A stretch of 64,000 bases of DNA from Marthasterias glacialis (Eukaryota; Echinodermata; Asteroidea; Forcipulatida; Asteriidae): NCBI GenBank assembly GCA_911728455.2, contig OU452222.1:9260108-9324107 (forward strand). The letters run 5' to 3'. The position numbers were made by a program, and so were the translations under genes. The notes under the pieces were generated by a model that was given only the letters and a program-made list of their open reading frames with translations, had not been told where the DNA came from and made no database searches. This document shows, piece by piece, positions 44,911-57,139 of the stretch; position 1 is the stretch's first letter; the number at the start of each line of letters is the position of its first letter.

Positions 44911-45559
44911 TGCTGTTTCGAGATCAGGATCACACAGAATTTTTTTGAGAACCTGGCGCATAGTAGATTAAAGTGTACATAATAATAATAATAATACGCA
45001 GTTCTTCAATAGGGCTTTATCACACCCGAGGGCTCTAGACGTTTACTCACCTGAGTAACTTCAGGTTGTCGCTGTGATGAGCCGTTACTTGTCCATGTGC
45101 TTGCATGCTTCCACTGAAGGGAGGGACGGCAAACAGATGTGTGGTAAAAGGCATCATTCATGTTGAAGTTGGTTGATGCTGCATAAGAAATAAAAATTTG
45201 GTTGATGAACAAATTCAATATTTCACTTATTTTTATCGATTGCACCTTAAAGTTTCACCCCAAAACAACTTTTTTAAGTTGAATGAAATGGCCTCGGCCA
45301 TTACCGTGCAACATTTCATTTAAAAAGCTAGTGCTTTCATTCAACCTTGCACTTAAATCTAAAGGTGCTCAAACATTCTTTCATTTTGTACAAATTCTGC
45401 TGTGTTCAAACTGCTCATTTCGCTGGCCCCCAAAAAGAAAAATACATCAACTTCTAACCCAGTTTTAGAAATAAGTTTTTCCCGAAGTAATAATATATGT
45501 CTGTATTTTAAACAAGATACATACAAAGGTTTTATGTCAAGGAGAAGTTAGTATTTAAC

Positions 45560-48480
45560 TTTTGTATCAAATCTGTAGTAGTAACCACTCATCTGGCTTA
45601 GGCTGGTGCCCGCATGGAGTCCCCAGAATATTGTGGCATGTGATATGTGTGATTTTAATTGTATAATGCTGCAAAAACAGCCCACTTAAAATGACGAGAA
45701 CAAAAAACAACCCCAGGATTTACATACTTTTGGGGTTTTACCTTTCACCGGAGAGTGCAGCTCCTTTTAACAGGCTGGTCTTAGACATCTACTTGTTGAC
45801 GGGTAGATCTCTTCAGAGATGGCAAGCCTTTCTGCACACAAACAAAACGCACAATTTGCAATATTTAATTACGAAGTCTTTAAATATATACTTTCTGTAG
45901 TTGAAAGTTTGTCAGGGATAAATTAATTTTGCCCATGGTATATTTGAATACTTCTAATCCAAGACAAAGAAATCTGACATTGACTGAAATATGATGTTTT
46001 TTTTATCAATAACCTCTTATTTACTTTTAACGTTATTAAAAGCATTCTTACATTTGATTCAATGATTTCATGTAACATTCACCTTTGAGTGTGAAACTGT
46101 TTGTAAAAGTTTGGAATTGTTAAACAAATTTAAACGACGTGGCCTTTATACACACGCCTATTGACTCCCAAAATTATGAGCGTGGCAGTCGCCACAGATG
46201 ATGAGCATGCAAGGGGTCAATAATTAGTAGGCAAATTGAGTATGTATAATTATGTTTTTTGAGTACAGACATCACAAGGCATGGTGTCCATGTAACGTCT
46301 AACTACAAATCTGATCCCATCTGTCATATCTTCAATGTTTTTCTTAGTTTCACATTACTCTGTAAAAGAATGGCCACTCATCTGAGTTAGGCTTGTGCCT
46401 GCATGATTAACCAGATTGTTTATGGCTTGAAATTTGTATGTGTATAGTGCTGCAAAAACAGCCCACTATACCGAGGACAGTGAGGGAAAAAAAACAGAAC
46501 ATTCAAAATTTACTTACTTTTTCTATCTGCCTCGGCCATCTACATTAGTGATGGGTAGATGTTTGGCTGATGGTGTGCATTTCTGTAAGAAGTCTTCTTA
46601 GTTGATGGGTTGACATCATTAAAGAATGGCATGCCTATCTGTAAGTAGAAACAAATCGATACAAATTAGTCAAATTCAGATGTACATTACAAGAACCTTT
46701 TTCAGTTTTGGGTGAGCATATTGCCAATTCACTTGTTGTCATCATTACAATAATCTTGGTTACGCCATTTTGGGAGAAAATGGCAGTGTTGCAGACAGTA
46801 GCTCCAAGTGACGTTGATGCAAGGGTTCAATTGGAGGTTACACATCTTTGGAAATTAGGGTAGGCCTCTTATACTCATGTCCCATTAATTTTGGTAACGA
46901 TGTCACCTTTCAAAAATACAGCTTTATTATTACAAGTTTTCTTGCTGGGCAATTTGGATACTAAGAATCTAATTTGGGTACTGCTGGAAAAAAGAAATAA
47001 AGCCCATTTAACCTGAATTTCGTAGTAAATTACAGTTATTTGATGCCGTTTGCCATTTTTTTAATTATTTGGAGACTGGAGCTATATTCAAACAAAAATC
47101 AAAAGTACACTATTTTTTTAAAAAATTTGTATCTTAAATGATGTCATATCAGTTATATGGATTTTACTTAAGGGATGTGACAGTACAACACTATTGATTA
47201 AATGGATATCTGTATGCTTCACAAGCAGCCTGCTCAGAAGTCTAGTTAGCTATGGGTTGACATCATTTAAGTATGACATGCCATTCTGTGCGATGCGGAA
47301 ACAAATTGATACAAATTAGTCAAATTCAGATGTAAATTAGAGGAACCTTTTTCAGTTTTTGGCAGCATATTGGCAATTCACTTGTTGTCATCATCACAAT
47401 AATCTTGGTTACGCCATTTTGGGAGTCAATGTCCCTGTGTGTTATACAATGAAGTGTACACTGTAGGCGCAATTTAACCAAAATGGCAGTGTTGCAGACA
47501 GTAGCTTACGCACCTTTGGAAATTAGAGTAGACCTCATACTCATGTCCCATTAATTTTGGTAACGATGTCACCTTTCAAAAATACAGCTTTATTATTACA
47601 AGTTTTCTTGCTGGGCAATTTGGGTACTAAGAATCACAGTTAAAGGACTACTGGAAAAAAGAAATTAAGCCCATTTAACCTGAATTTCTCAGCAAATTAC
47701 AGTGATTTGACACCGTTTGCCATTTCCTAAATTAGGACTTATATCAGACATACCTGTTGAGGCACAGTGTTTTGAATCTCTTCAAATTCTAGATGCTGAG
47801 AATTTATGTGCTTTGCAAACAATGTGATAATGAACAATGATATTTTTCACTTTTTGAAAGAAATTTACCTTGAACTGGAGAGGGCAAATTCCCACCAGGC
47901 TGATCATTATGCAGATCTCAGACATATCTACTTGTTGACGGGTAGATCTCTTTGGAGATGACAAGCCTTGCTGTTCACAAATAAAAAACAAAGTGTCATT
48001 TTTTGTGATGCAGGTCATAATATCATCACAAATTGTGACCTTCTCCTCAACCATGCTTCCATTGATGTAACTTACACTTGTTGTTTCAAGCTGGCAGTGA
48101 TTAAACCTTTGTGGAACAGTGCACAAGGAATCGAAAGCAATATATTACACACAAAAAATGTCTAGTGTGTACATGGAGTTGTCCGAGTTGTAAAACAAAG
48201 TAAAGTACCACCGATCCCGGTTGATTTGAGAGTAAATTTATTTTTAGCCCGAAAATGCTACAGAAATAATCCTAGTAAAATTAAAAGTTTGATTGACAAG
48301 ATCCCACGTGCTTCAAAAATGTGTCTATCTTCTTTTTAGGCATACAGAGGCTTGATTTTTCACCCCGCAAAATGCCAAAAGCTCAGCGCTTCAGGGGGCT
48401 TAACCCCCTGGACCCCCAGCCAGTAATTAGTTTGAGCCCCCCTAAGAATTAATCCTTGGTGCACCGTTAACCCTTGATCA
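45560..48480 (-). repeat. Large composite repeat, right arm
   Basis: Inverted and collinear with 14935-18400. It carries complements of the tagtgggctgtttttgcag block at 45667 and 46450, the tacccatcactaatgtag block at 46540, the agatctacccgtcaac block at 45796 and 47936, and the aggattaattctta end block at 48440. No enzyme ORF is visible. Confidence 0.6.
46620..47725. repeat. Internal ~660-bp tandem duplication within the right arm
   Basis: 46620-47065 and 47280-47725 share gatacaaattagtcaaattc, cacttgttgtcatcat, aatcttggttacgccatttt, atgtcacctttcaaaaatac and aagttttcttgctgggcaat in the same order, with a period of about 660 bp. Confidence 0.85.
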
Positions 48481-48489
48481 TTGCCTATG

Positions 48490-50540
48490 GTTTGAAATGG
48501 GCTCACTATGACAGATAAAATGAGAGGGTCGACTGTAAGTTTAGTCGACTGGAAAGAGGAATAGGTGACGAACCATTAATGAGAAGATTTATACACACCC
48601 AACAAACTGTGTCACTTAACTTCATTTCTTATCAAGCCACGAAATAATACCTTCCACTAGGGGCCTACTTGTTTTCCCTTTTTCCGATCAAGATAAATTG
48701 ATAACATTTGCTTTTTGAACCATCCATATTTTAAAACCTTTTATCCTCTCATTTTAGTTCATTCAACTGTGAAAGGTGACATTATTATGAGTTTACTCTT
48801 TTATACAAGATTGCAAGTCAACAGAAATATTTGATACATGTTTCAAGTCATTGCGACGAGGAGTTATGGTCATTTAAGGATATCACTGGTTTTTTATCAT
48901 TAACCCTTCTACTGTTTGTGCCTTTTTCGAGTAAGTTGATGCACCATTTTAAACCATTCACTATTGTGGTTTTAAATGGTGAAATAACTGTACAGTGTTG
49001 ATTCCTCAAATGGCAGTGAGTGGTAGGTGCATCACAAGGGTTTTCTCTGGGCCCTCTGGTTTCCCCCCGCCCCAGGAAAATTCAAACACTTTTGATCTCT
49101 GGCTGTGCTACATGGTCTTATGGGTCGATGTGGCTGGCTGCCAAAGTGCCTTTACATGCCTGTGGCTCAACCACATTGTAGCCGTGTCCTTTGCAATTCA
49201 GCTTCCCAGCTGCGAGGGAGGACGATTGGCCTCCCAAACTTTTATTATTACTGTTACATGTACTTACTGCTGAGTTGGGCACATTTATGTCGGCATGATT
49301 CCCTCCGTCAGTTTCTTGCTCCTCTCTTCCGATTCATCCTTCTCAGAAAGTGGGTTCTGAAGATGACAATTAAGTCTATGGTCAAATACATTAATACTTT
49401 AATCTAAAAAGTAGTACATAAAGTGAATTTCCTTTTTCCTTGGCAGTTCCATTTGAACATTTTTCCTTTTTCAATATATGGTGACCCAAAACCTCTTAGT
49501 CTAATAAGAGTACATTAAGAGTGGGTCTGTTATCATCGTTACTATTTTTATTTTTAGTAGGTATAACATTATTACTTTGTCTACTGCACAAAATAGTAAA
49601 AATATGAACACTTAAATACAAAACAACCTAAGAAATTAAAGGGACAACCCATTGGTGGTTTGGGGAAAATTTTGGCAAGAACAAAATCCATGTATGCCTG
49701 TCTTCATGTTTTCAATAGAACCAATTCACCTTATGTCATAACACAATAAATCTAACTTTGCCCCATTTTGGAAGTCATATTCTCTGTTACTGTGCAGTGG
49801 GCATTTTAGGGACTATGTGCAGCTGGACGTGCACCATATCTTAACATGCAATTCGACTTCAAAAACAGCAAACCATCGGCAGACAGTAGCTACATGTGAT
49901 GTCACTGCAAGGGGTATATACACTTAATCTCAAACTTGTGAAACTTCAATCAAAATTTGTGTTTAAGGACAACAAAAAAGTTTTCATTTCGTCTAGAAAA
50001 ATGTTCTTTTGTCAGGGAATTTGTTTGTTTACATTGCTGCAATCGAAATAGGCAACAACCATTTTGGGTGTCTTCATCTATGCTTTTTTCTTTCCTTTGA
50101 AGGTATTTATGATGGAAACATTCTGGCGGTTGTAAAACTTTATAATTAGTAAGCTTTCAGATTGAAACTTATCAACTATTTATTGCTAATTACCAATCCT
50201 GGAATTAAGGACTGTGGAGATGTCATGTTTGGATTCAATTCCTGTCATTTTAATTGGTCTCATTTATTTAGGGACCCCGTCAGTGATTCCTCTGTTCTCC
50301 CTGGGGCCCTAGGAAATACAAATTTACATCAAAGTGCATTCCTCAGTCCAACAGAATCACACAAAAAACTAGCCGTCCGATTTCGATTGGTTGGGAATGG
50401 TTAGGGTTAAGAAAGATTGCATAGAAAATATTTATTTAAAAAAGAAAATTAAGCAAATAACCAGAAATAACAAGCAGAAAGTTCTGCTAGAAATCAAAGA
50501 TAGCGGAAATAATCAACCTTCGGACACCCAAAGGGTTATC
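48490..50540. other. Non-coding stretch with no recognised feature
   Basis: Read in both strands. Short ORFs at 48995-49407 overlap in two frames and have no motif or splice support. No repeat relationship to the rest of the window was recognised apart from short AT-rich runs. Confidence 0.4.
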
Positions 50541-50544
50541 TAAT

Positions 50545-51110
50545 GGTACAAGGTTCATTAATTAGAAATTTCAAATTGATGGCCTGCAGATGACTTGGTT
50601 TGAACTAACACCAAGATCATAAAGGAGTGCTTTATTCAAAGAGTATTTGTCAATTCAACCTCAAAGTAAGTCCAGTGATGAGAGGCTACCATTGATTTTA
50701 TTCAACCTCCATCTTCAGTTCAATGTTAATTAATCAGCAATTTTTAATTGATGGCTGCAGATGACGTGGTTTGAACTTAAACCAAGATCATATGGGAGTG
50801 CTTCTTACAAAGATTGATTGTCAATTCAACCTCCAAGCAAGTCTGGTGATGAGAGGCCACAGAAGTGCCCAAGGTACAACAATGTTTAACTGATGACCTG
50901 CATATGACTTTGTTGTAACTTAAGCCAAGACAATGGATGCATTCTACCATAAAGAAAGCAGGTTTATGATTCTACAGGGATTACTTGTCAATCAACTTCC
51001 AAGCAAGTCCAGTGATAAGACGCTACCTAAGAGCCTATAGTGTGCAACAATTGGCAATTTTTAATTGATGACTAACAGGTGACTTGGTATGAACTTGAGC
51101 CAAAACCAAA
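50545..51110. repeat. ~180-bp degenerate tandem repeat, about three copies
   Basis: Recurrent ordered blocks: aatttttaattgatgg, ctgcagatgacttggttt, gaacttaaaccaagatcat, gtcaattcaacctccaagca and agtccagtgatgagaggct. Copies are 70-85 per cent alike by eye. Non-coding. Confidence 0.8.
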
Positions 51111-51744
51111 GTACAATAGGAGGGATAGATACGGTTTTTAGCCACCAAGCTTTTGATGCAAACATTCCACCACAAACCACATTCACTTCACACATGACAG
51201 AAGCCCATAATAGGAAAGTATTCAAGAGGATTTCCTTCAGGTTATTCGTGTCTTGTCTTTTGCCCAGTTGTTGCAAATTTCATTTTGGTACTTCAGAATT
51301 CCTTGGCAGTAATGTAACAAGGGATTTAAGATAAAAACACTCAAAAGTATGTCAGTTTTTAAACTGGAAGCATGCGGGTGTAAAGAATGTGAGCGCTTAT
51401 TATTCATAGATCAATATACACTATGCTTATTAAACACCAAAGACCTAATCTGCATACTTATCACATGCCCGTGTTAAACAGAGGCAGAAAACTGGTGTCG
51501 TGAACTAAGCCATTTTTCAAACTGGGAGGACCATATTCCAATAAGCTAATTTGATTTCTTTCAACCTGTATGAGTGATGTCAGTCATGAAGTGTTGTCCT
51601 CATCTGTGCAACCAATAAGCTTTGGAATTTATGTTTTCAAGTTTGGGACTCATGTATGTCATAAATTTGACCTGGCCTTCCACTCACAACCAGTGATACC
51701 ATGGTAACACCTGGGTGCCGCTTGATATTCCAAAGATTTATAAT

Positions 51745-52185
51745 AGTCCTTAGGTTTATTTATCCGAAGGTTCAATAGTCCGAACACACAATTTTACATG
51801 AGTGAGCGTTCATTTGTCAAAAATGAAATAAGGTCCGAGCATTTGATGCAATAGTCCAAAGGTTCACTTGTCCAAATTTTCGATAAACCCCCCAAAAAAG
51901 TAAAACAAAGTTTGATAACTGCAAATGAATCTTCGGACTATTGAACCTTCGGACTGACTATTAACCTTTGGACTAATAAACCTTCGGACTAATAAACCTT
52001 TGGACTAATAAACCTTCGGACTAATAAACCTTCGGACTGATAAACCTTCGGACTAATAAACCTTCGGACTAATAAACCTTCGGACTAATAAACCTTCGGA
52101 CTAATAAACCTTTGGACTAATAAACCTTCGGACTACGGAACCTTTGGACTAATAAACCTTCGGACTACGGAACCTTCGAACTATC
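51745..52185. repeat. Foldback element with an expanded 16-bp minisatellite in one arm
   Basis: Left part: atccgaaggttcaatagtcc. Right part: its complement, ggactattgaaccttcgg, which has expanded into about 14 copies of ggactaataaaccttc (51950-52170) with occasional ttt for ttc. The tandem seems to have grown from the terminal repeat of the foldback element. It ends about 430 bp upstream of the lectin start. Confidence 0.85.
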
Positions 52186-52612
52186 AAGTGGACCCTGTAA
52201 TACCCAAACTATAAAGTATGACTGCAACGAAATATAAGCTGTTGTCAATTTGATATACAGCCCACAAATACATCAGTTCTAAGCCAGTAAGCTAGGGAGG
52301 AGTATTCAGAAAGCATTGTCCATGTGAATATTGCTTGATTAAGTCATCTTAAGAGTTTTGCAAATGAAGTCTGTCCACTGGTTGTGTCTTAGGTTTGACA
52401 CAGAAAATTGAGGAGAGACGGGACAGCTGCATCTTGAATATGACTGAGAGGAGACTCCAAGTCCAAGATTGCTGATCTTAATTCCATCAAATACTTGCTT
52501 TACATGTCTTTAAAGAAAATAGTTGTCACCCATCGGCTTTGACATTCTCTGTGGCTATGATATCAACATTACTGTACAACTGTTCTGCCAAATTGTGGAT
52601 TTGAGACTTGCA

Positions 52613-53113
52613 ATGGTTTCAGTATCTGGATTGCTCTTGCTGATGGTCAGCCTGACCACAGCCAATGCTAACTTGCTGGGCTGTCCCCATGGCTGGTGGC
52701 GGTTTGGTCAGTCTTGTTACAAGTTGATCCCAGGTACACTGAGCTGGTACGAGGCCAGACAGGCATGTCTGGAGGCTGAAAGTGACCTTGTCATATCAAA
52801 CAGCAAAGCAGAGAATGATTTCATACATAAAATACTCCTTGCTGTTACCCCACTAAGTGAGAAAACTCGTCATGCTTGGCTTGGATGTACACACAGGGAT
52901 GGGGATGGCGGACAATGGAAGTGCAATGGTCACCAGACTGACTACAGCAACATGAAATCTAAAAATAATATTTCTGGTGATGGGTGTTTTGTTTATGGCC
53001 ATAATAGTAAGAGATGGGTCTTTGCTTCTTGTGATTCTAAAAGACAAGTCCTTTGTGAAAAGAATTACATGAATCCACTGCATTGCTTTGCAATCACCAC
53101 AGACCACGCCTAG
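52613..53113 (+). CDS. Secreted C-type lectin domain protein
   Basis: A single-exon, 166-residue protein. The Met at 52613 is preferred over the upstream in-frame ATG at 52523 because it begins a clean signal peptide (MVSVSGLLLLMVSLTTANA, cleaved near residue 19). A long-form C-type lectin domain follows at residues 24-150. It has CPHGWWRFGQSCYKL, WYEARQAC, HAWLGC, then DGCFVYGH and KRWVFASCDSKRQVLCEK. The cysteines pair as expected: 24-35, 52-148 and 125-140, with extra cysteines at 92 and 104. The calcium/sugar site is atypical: no EPN or QPD and no WND triad, so canonical calcium-dependent sugar binding is doubtful. Similar small lectins serve in invertebrate immunity, venom or coelomic fluid; the role here is unknown. 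A polyadenylation signal candidate is aataaa near 53673. Confidence 0.88.
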   Translation: MVSVSGLLLLMVSLTTANANLLGCPHGWWRFGQSCYKLIPGTLSWYEARQACLEAESDLVISNSKAENDFIHKILLAVTPLSEKTRHAWLGCTHRDGDGGQWKCNGHQTDYSNMKSKNNISGDGCFVYGHNSKRWVFASCDSKRQVLCEKNYMNPLHCFAITTDHA

Positions 53114-54194
53114 CCCAAATATCTGCTCGGACACACCTTCAAGGAAACCATCATCCAACACCCCATGCAGTGCTGCCTGGCAAGTGCCAGGGATTCCAAC
53201 TGCAGCTCCTTCAACCTATCATCAATGTCACCATCTCACAGGTTGAAGGGAAAAAGGAGTTCGAGGATAACTGTGTTTATTATGAATACGAGAACAAAAT
53301 CTCATCCAAGACTTGATGTACACGAGGCCATTAACATACAAAGTACACTAAGTGTTAGCAAAAATAAGCAGGAATTCAGTCACAGACAGTCCATGTGTCA
53401 TGGTAGTTTGGCTGGTAACCTTGTTCTGGTAAGCAAATTGAATATTGTGCTTATTTACAGCTACTTTTCTGCATAAGTAGTTCTATGAAATTGGGTCTTG
53501 CACGCCTCTTTTTATTGTTAAAATTGATTTCTAAGTTATTTAAGAATTACATGGAGGATATTGCCAATTTCATTTTATAATATCCTTCATTCACAGACAC
53601 CCATAATAACAATTTATGAGGGGAAGATTTAATTGGTGAGAAACTGAGCACAACAAAATGTAAATATCATTAATAAACCCTTTTATTGTGTGAGTACTAA
53701 TCTGTTTCCACTCAAATTTACCATTAATTGGTAAATTTGAGCACCATGACATCGCGCTTACTCTAAACAAAATGACTGACGTAACAATGCAAATCCATGG
53801 TGAAAGCTAGTCAGAGTTACTAAACCAAACCGCTTTTTAAACATTTGGATAATTCCTGGCCTAAAAAAGCGTTGCTGGGTCTAGTAACTTGGACTAGGTG
53901 AAAGCGCAAAAGGTGGGTACCTAATTTCCTAGCTAACCTGTGAATGCTTGTGCTTAAGTGAGGCAAATATTTCTGCTAAGGAAAGCAGACAAATTCGCTT
54001 ACCATTAAGCAGCTCTATGTCCTTGATATGAAAATGGCCCCAGAGATACATGTGCAGTATCTGGGTAAGACTACCAAGTGAAAGAAAGTCTGGTCTGTAA
54101 ACGAGCTGGGGCCAAGGATCAGATATGGGGAAAAAATGCAGTACCCGAGCTATACTATTTCTCCATCATCAATCTAAATCTTGGTCAATTCCAT

Positions 54195-54272
54195 CCGAAG
54201 TCAACTCTGTCCAATGTCAACTCGGTCCAAAGTCAACTCGGTCCAAAGTCAACTCGGTCCAAAGTCAATGTC
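54195..54272. repeat. 16-bp tandem repeat, ~5 copies
   Basis: The unit is aactcggtccaaagtc, with the outer units diverged (tctgtccaatg). An inverted single unit, gagttgacttcggaccgagttgac, lies at about 54558, so this may also be an expanded terminal repeat of a small foldback element (about 54195-54582). Confidence 0.85.
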
Positions 54273-54984
54273 ACTGTGTGTTATCCAGTGGGGTGCGCAT
54301 TTTAGGCAACGCGGCATTTACACCTAAACCTATATTGACTTCGAAAAAAAGTGTGCATTGCAGTCACTGCGTGTGACGTGCATACAAGGGGTCAATAAAA
54401 GAATGCAGAAAGAGAGACTGCACAAAAACCTACAGACAAGGGTTTTACTTTATCATCCCCCCAAAAATATTTGGTGGAAGCTGGCGCAATACAGAAAATT
54501 TCCTGCAGAACCAAACAGTCGTCACACAACCATTACACATATTTCACATTCAGTCTGAGTTGACTTCGGACCGAGTTGACCTGTACCCATAGACCTTAAA
54601 GGGGCTGTGTCATCATGATATAGCAGCCAATGGAATAACCTACCGGTCACTACGCGCGCGTGCGTGCCGGTGGTCATATCAAAGTTTGACAAAGATGGTA
54701 CCCTTTGTGATTTGTCTGCAAGCACACACATGTGCAGTATCTGGGTAAGAGTTCATCTTTCCATGCACAGCCACAGGAAGCCTGCTACAATCATGACAAC
54801 ACAGCCCCTTTAGTTTAATACTGCCTGGTTGATTTTGAACAATAGTCGAAAGGCATTGTCAGAGGGGAAAAAAGGTGCAGAAAGTGTTCCCCTTTCCTTC
54901 CCAGAATGCCTTTTGACCATTGTGCGAATTACCAAAAGGTCTATCAATCTTACCAAAAATACCAACTTTGCATTTCTACCACCA

Positions 54985-57135
54985 ATTCCTTGGGAGTAGA
55001 CCCAGTAACTAGGGCGCTGTATTCCTTTTTTTGAGATTTTGACTTTTATCGGTCGTACTAGCGCCCCAGTCCGGTATATGTGTTGGCGCTGTGACAGATT
55101 ATGACAAAGCGAATCTAAAATGAATCTGTGATACCCTGTTCAAAAAGTTGCTAAAATTACAACAAAGACTCAACAGAAATGCTGGAAAATCACCTACTGG
55201 CTTCTCAAGATATCAACGATAAAATAAAAGGCATTTGATTGTACTCGCGGTCATTTTCTGTCCTTGAAATTGATGATTTTTTAGCCCACTAAAAGTGCAG
55301 CCGTTGCAATCTCCATTTTACTATTTTATATCACGTGATACTCAACGACTGTTTCCTTATGTCTATTAACGCTGCGAACATTGCATGTTCGCTGAGGCCC
55401 TGACTTGCATATGGTTTTGCGGAGTCAATGCAGGATACCAGCTGTGCAGTGTTGGCTTCACATTGCTGGTTGAAACGCACATTCCCCCCTCTGTGAAGCC
55501 ATTGGGGGGGGGGCGTTGACACTCCGCAGCTGGTATCATGCGTTGACTGCGCAAAACAAAATGCAAGTCAGAGCATCAGCAAACACACAATCCTCGCAGC
55601 GTTAATAGACTTAAGGAAAGACTTGAGTATCACGTGACCATTAGTATTAGTAGTAAAATGGAGATTGTAACAGCTGCACTTTTAGTGGGCTAAAAAATCA
55701 TCCATTTGGAAGACAGAAAATGATCGCGAGTACAATTAGAATTTAAAGGCACCCACTCGTCAACACGCGACAAACAAATTCGTGCCACGAACGATCACCT
55801 TTGACCGATGAACGCGTTGTATGTAAACTATGTACGGGTACATGATTGTTTCATTACAAATAGTGGAGTCTCATTCCACGTAAGCGCGTTGCACCTCGAT
55901 CACACCCACACACCCAACTGTTGCGCACAACCGTATGGGGGTCAAATTTTCCACCACAGTTGGTGAAGTTATTGGACATTTTCAAACAACGGCCACTTCA
56001 GATTCTGTTAAAGGCATTTTTAATCATATATTCCATGGGAGTTTGATGGTCATATTTTAAAAGAATCCACCCGCTGTAATAAAATGAAAAGTTGATGTTT
56101 GTTTGTGACCCCGGCGTGTTATGCCAGTGCAGTGCAAGCACTGCTTCCGATGCGTTGAGTATATATGGCTGTCACTTTCTTCACGGGCACCAGCCCACCC
56201 TTGCCACATGAGTACCTGGTACTTCAGGTCCTATGCAAGATGGTGGAACCTTTTTTTATGATTTTCATTAAACTAATACACCCGCTACCCGAAGTATAAG
56301 TACAGGTACTATACGCGGATTGTGCATGCACTGTGTGGATGGCACACCTAAACTTGCACTGATACACACTGGGTATCCGCCCTCACACGCTAAATCCGTG
56401 CGTTTTTGCGAAAAAGTTCCATGGCACGCACACTGCACATAATTGAGAAGCGACTTAGTAAAGTTGAGTACAGACGACCAAGTTGAGACTCCGCGTGTAC
56501 AAACTATTTGTAATGTTGTGCCACAGAAATAGTCGTCGGGTAATGGTGACGAGTGGGCGTATTTAAATGCCTTGTATTTCATCTTATGAGAAGCCAGTAC
56601 TAACAGTAGGCAATTTTCCAGTTATTCTGTTGAGTCTTTGTCATAATTTTGGCAAATTTTTTATCAAGGTATCAGATTCCTTTTACTTCTGACCCAGTGG
56701 TGTAACTAAGGGGACAGCCCCCAACTGATGTCCTTGACGCCCCCCCCCCCCATTTGAAATCTGGACTTTTGAGATTAAAAGTATTACTATTAGAATAAAA
56801 TGTTACATTTTATGAGCTTTTCTGTAGTAATTTCAAGGTTTTTAAAACTATTTTTGTATTAGTTACACACAGAATGTATTTTGTTTTACCTCAGCATGTC
56901 AGAAGAGCTCTGAAAAGGGGCTTGTTTGGGAAAAATATAAATACTGAAACTGCAGTTTTAATTGGCCAAAGTGCCCCCGTAGAAAAAATTGTGGGCCCCC
57001 CCCCCCCTTGTGCCCCCCCCCTAAAATTTTACCCTAGTTACGGTGCTGTTCTGACCGACAAAAGTCAAAATTAAAAAAAAAAAAAAAGGAGAACAGCGCC
57101 CTAACTTAGTTATTCCGGGTCTACCAACCTCGGGA
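54985..57135. mobile_element. Inverted repeat pair bounding a ~2.1-kb segment
   Basis: Left: gggagtagacccagtaacta, gggcgctgt, tttttttgagattttgac and cggtcg. Right, inverted: cgaccgacaaaagtcaaaat, ggagaacagcgccctaactt and ggtctaccaacctcgggagt. A related block is at 35725-35765. They could be the termini of one element or two MITE copies in opposite orientation. No transposase lies between. Confidence 0.5.
55238..55736. mobile_element. Large foldback element, ~500 bp
   Basis: Arms of over 200 bp. Left: attgtactcgcggtcatttt, tagcccactaaaagtgcag, tatcacgtgatactcaa, tctattaacgctgcgaac. Right: the complements, ending aaaatgatcgcgagtacaat. The centre (about 55480-55505) is G-rich. A cacgtga E-box-like site is mirrored in both arms. 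Non-coding; the ORFs inside are arm reflections. Confidence 0.88.
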
Positions 57136-57139
57136 GTAA

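Noticed and set aside
55331..55566. Minus-strand ORFs with a PPPQWLHRGG segment
   Set aside because: They lie wholly within the arms and loop of the 500-bp foldback element.
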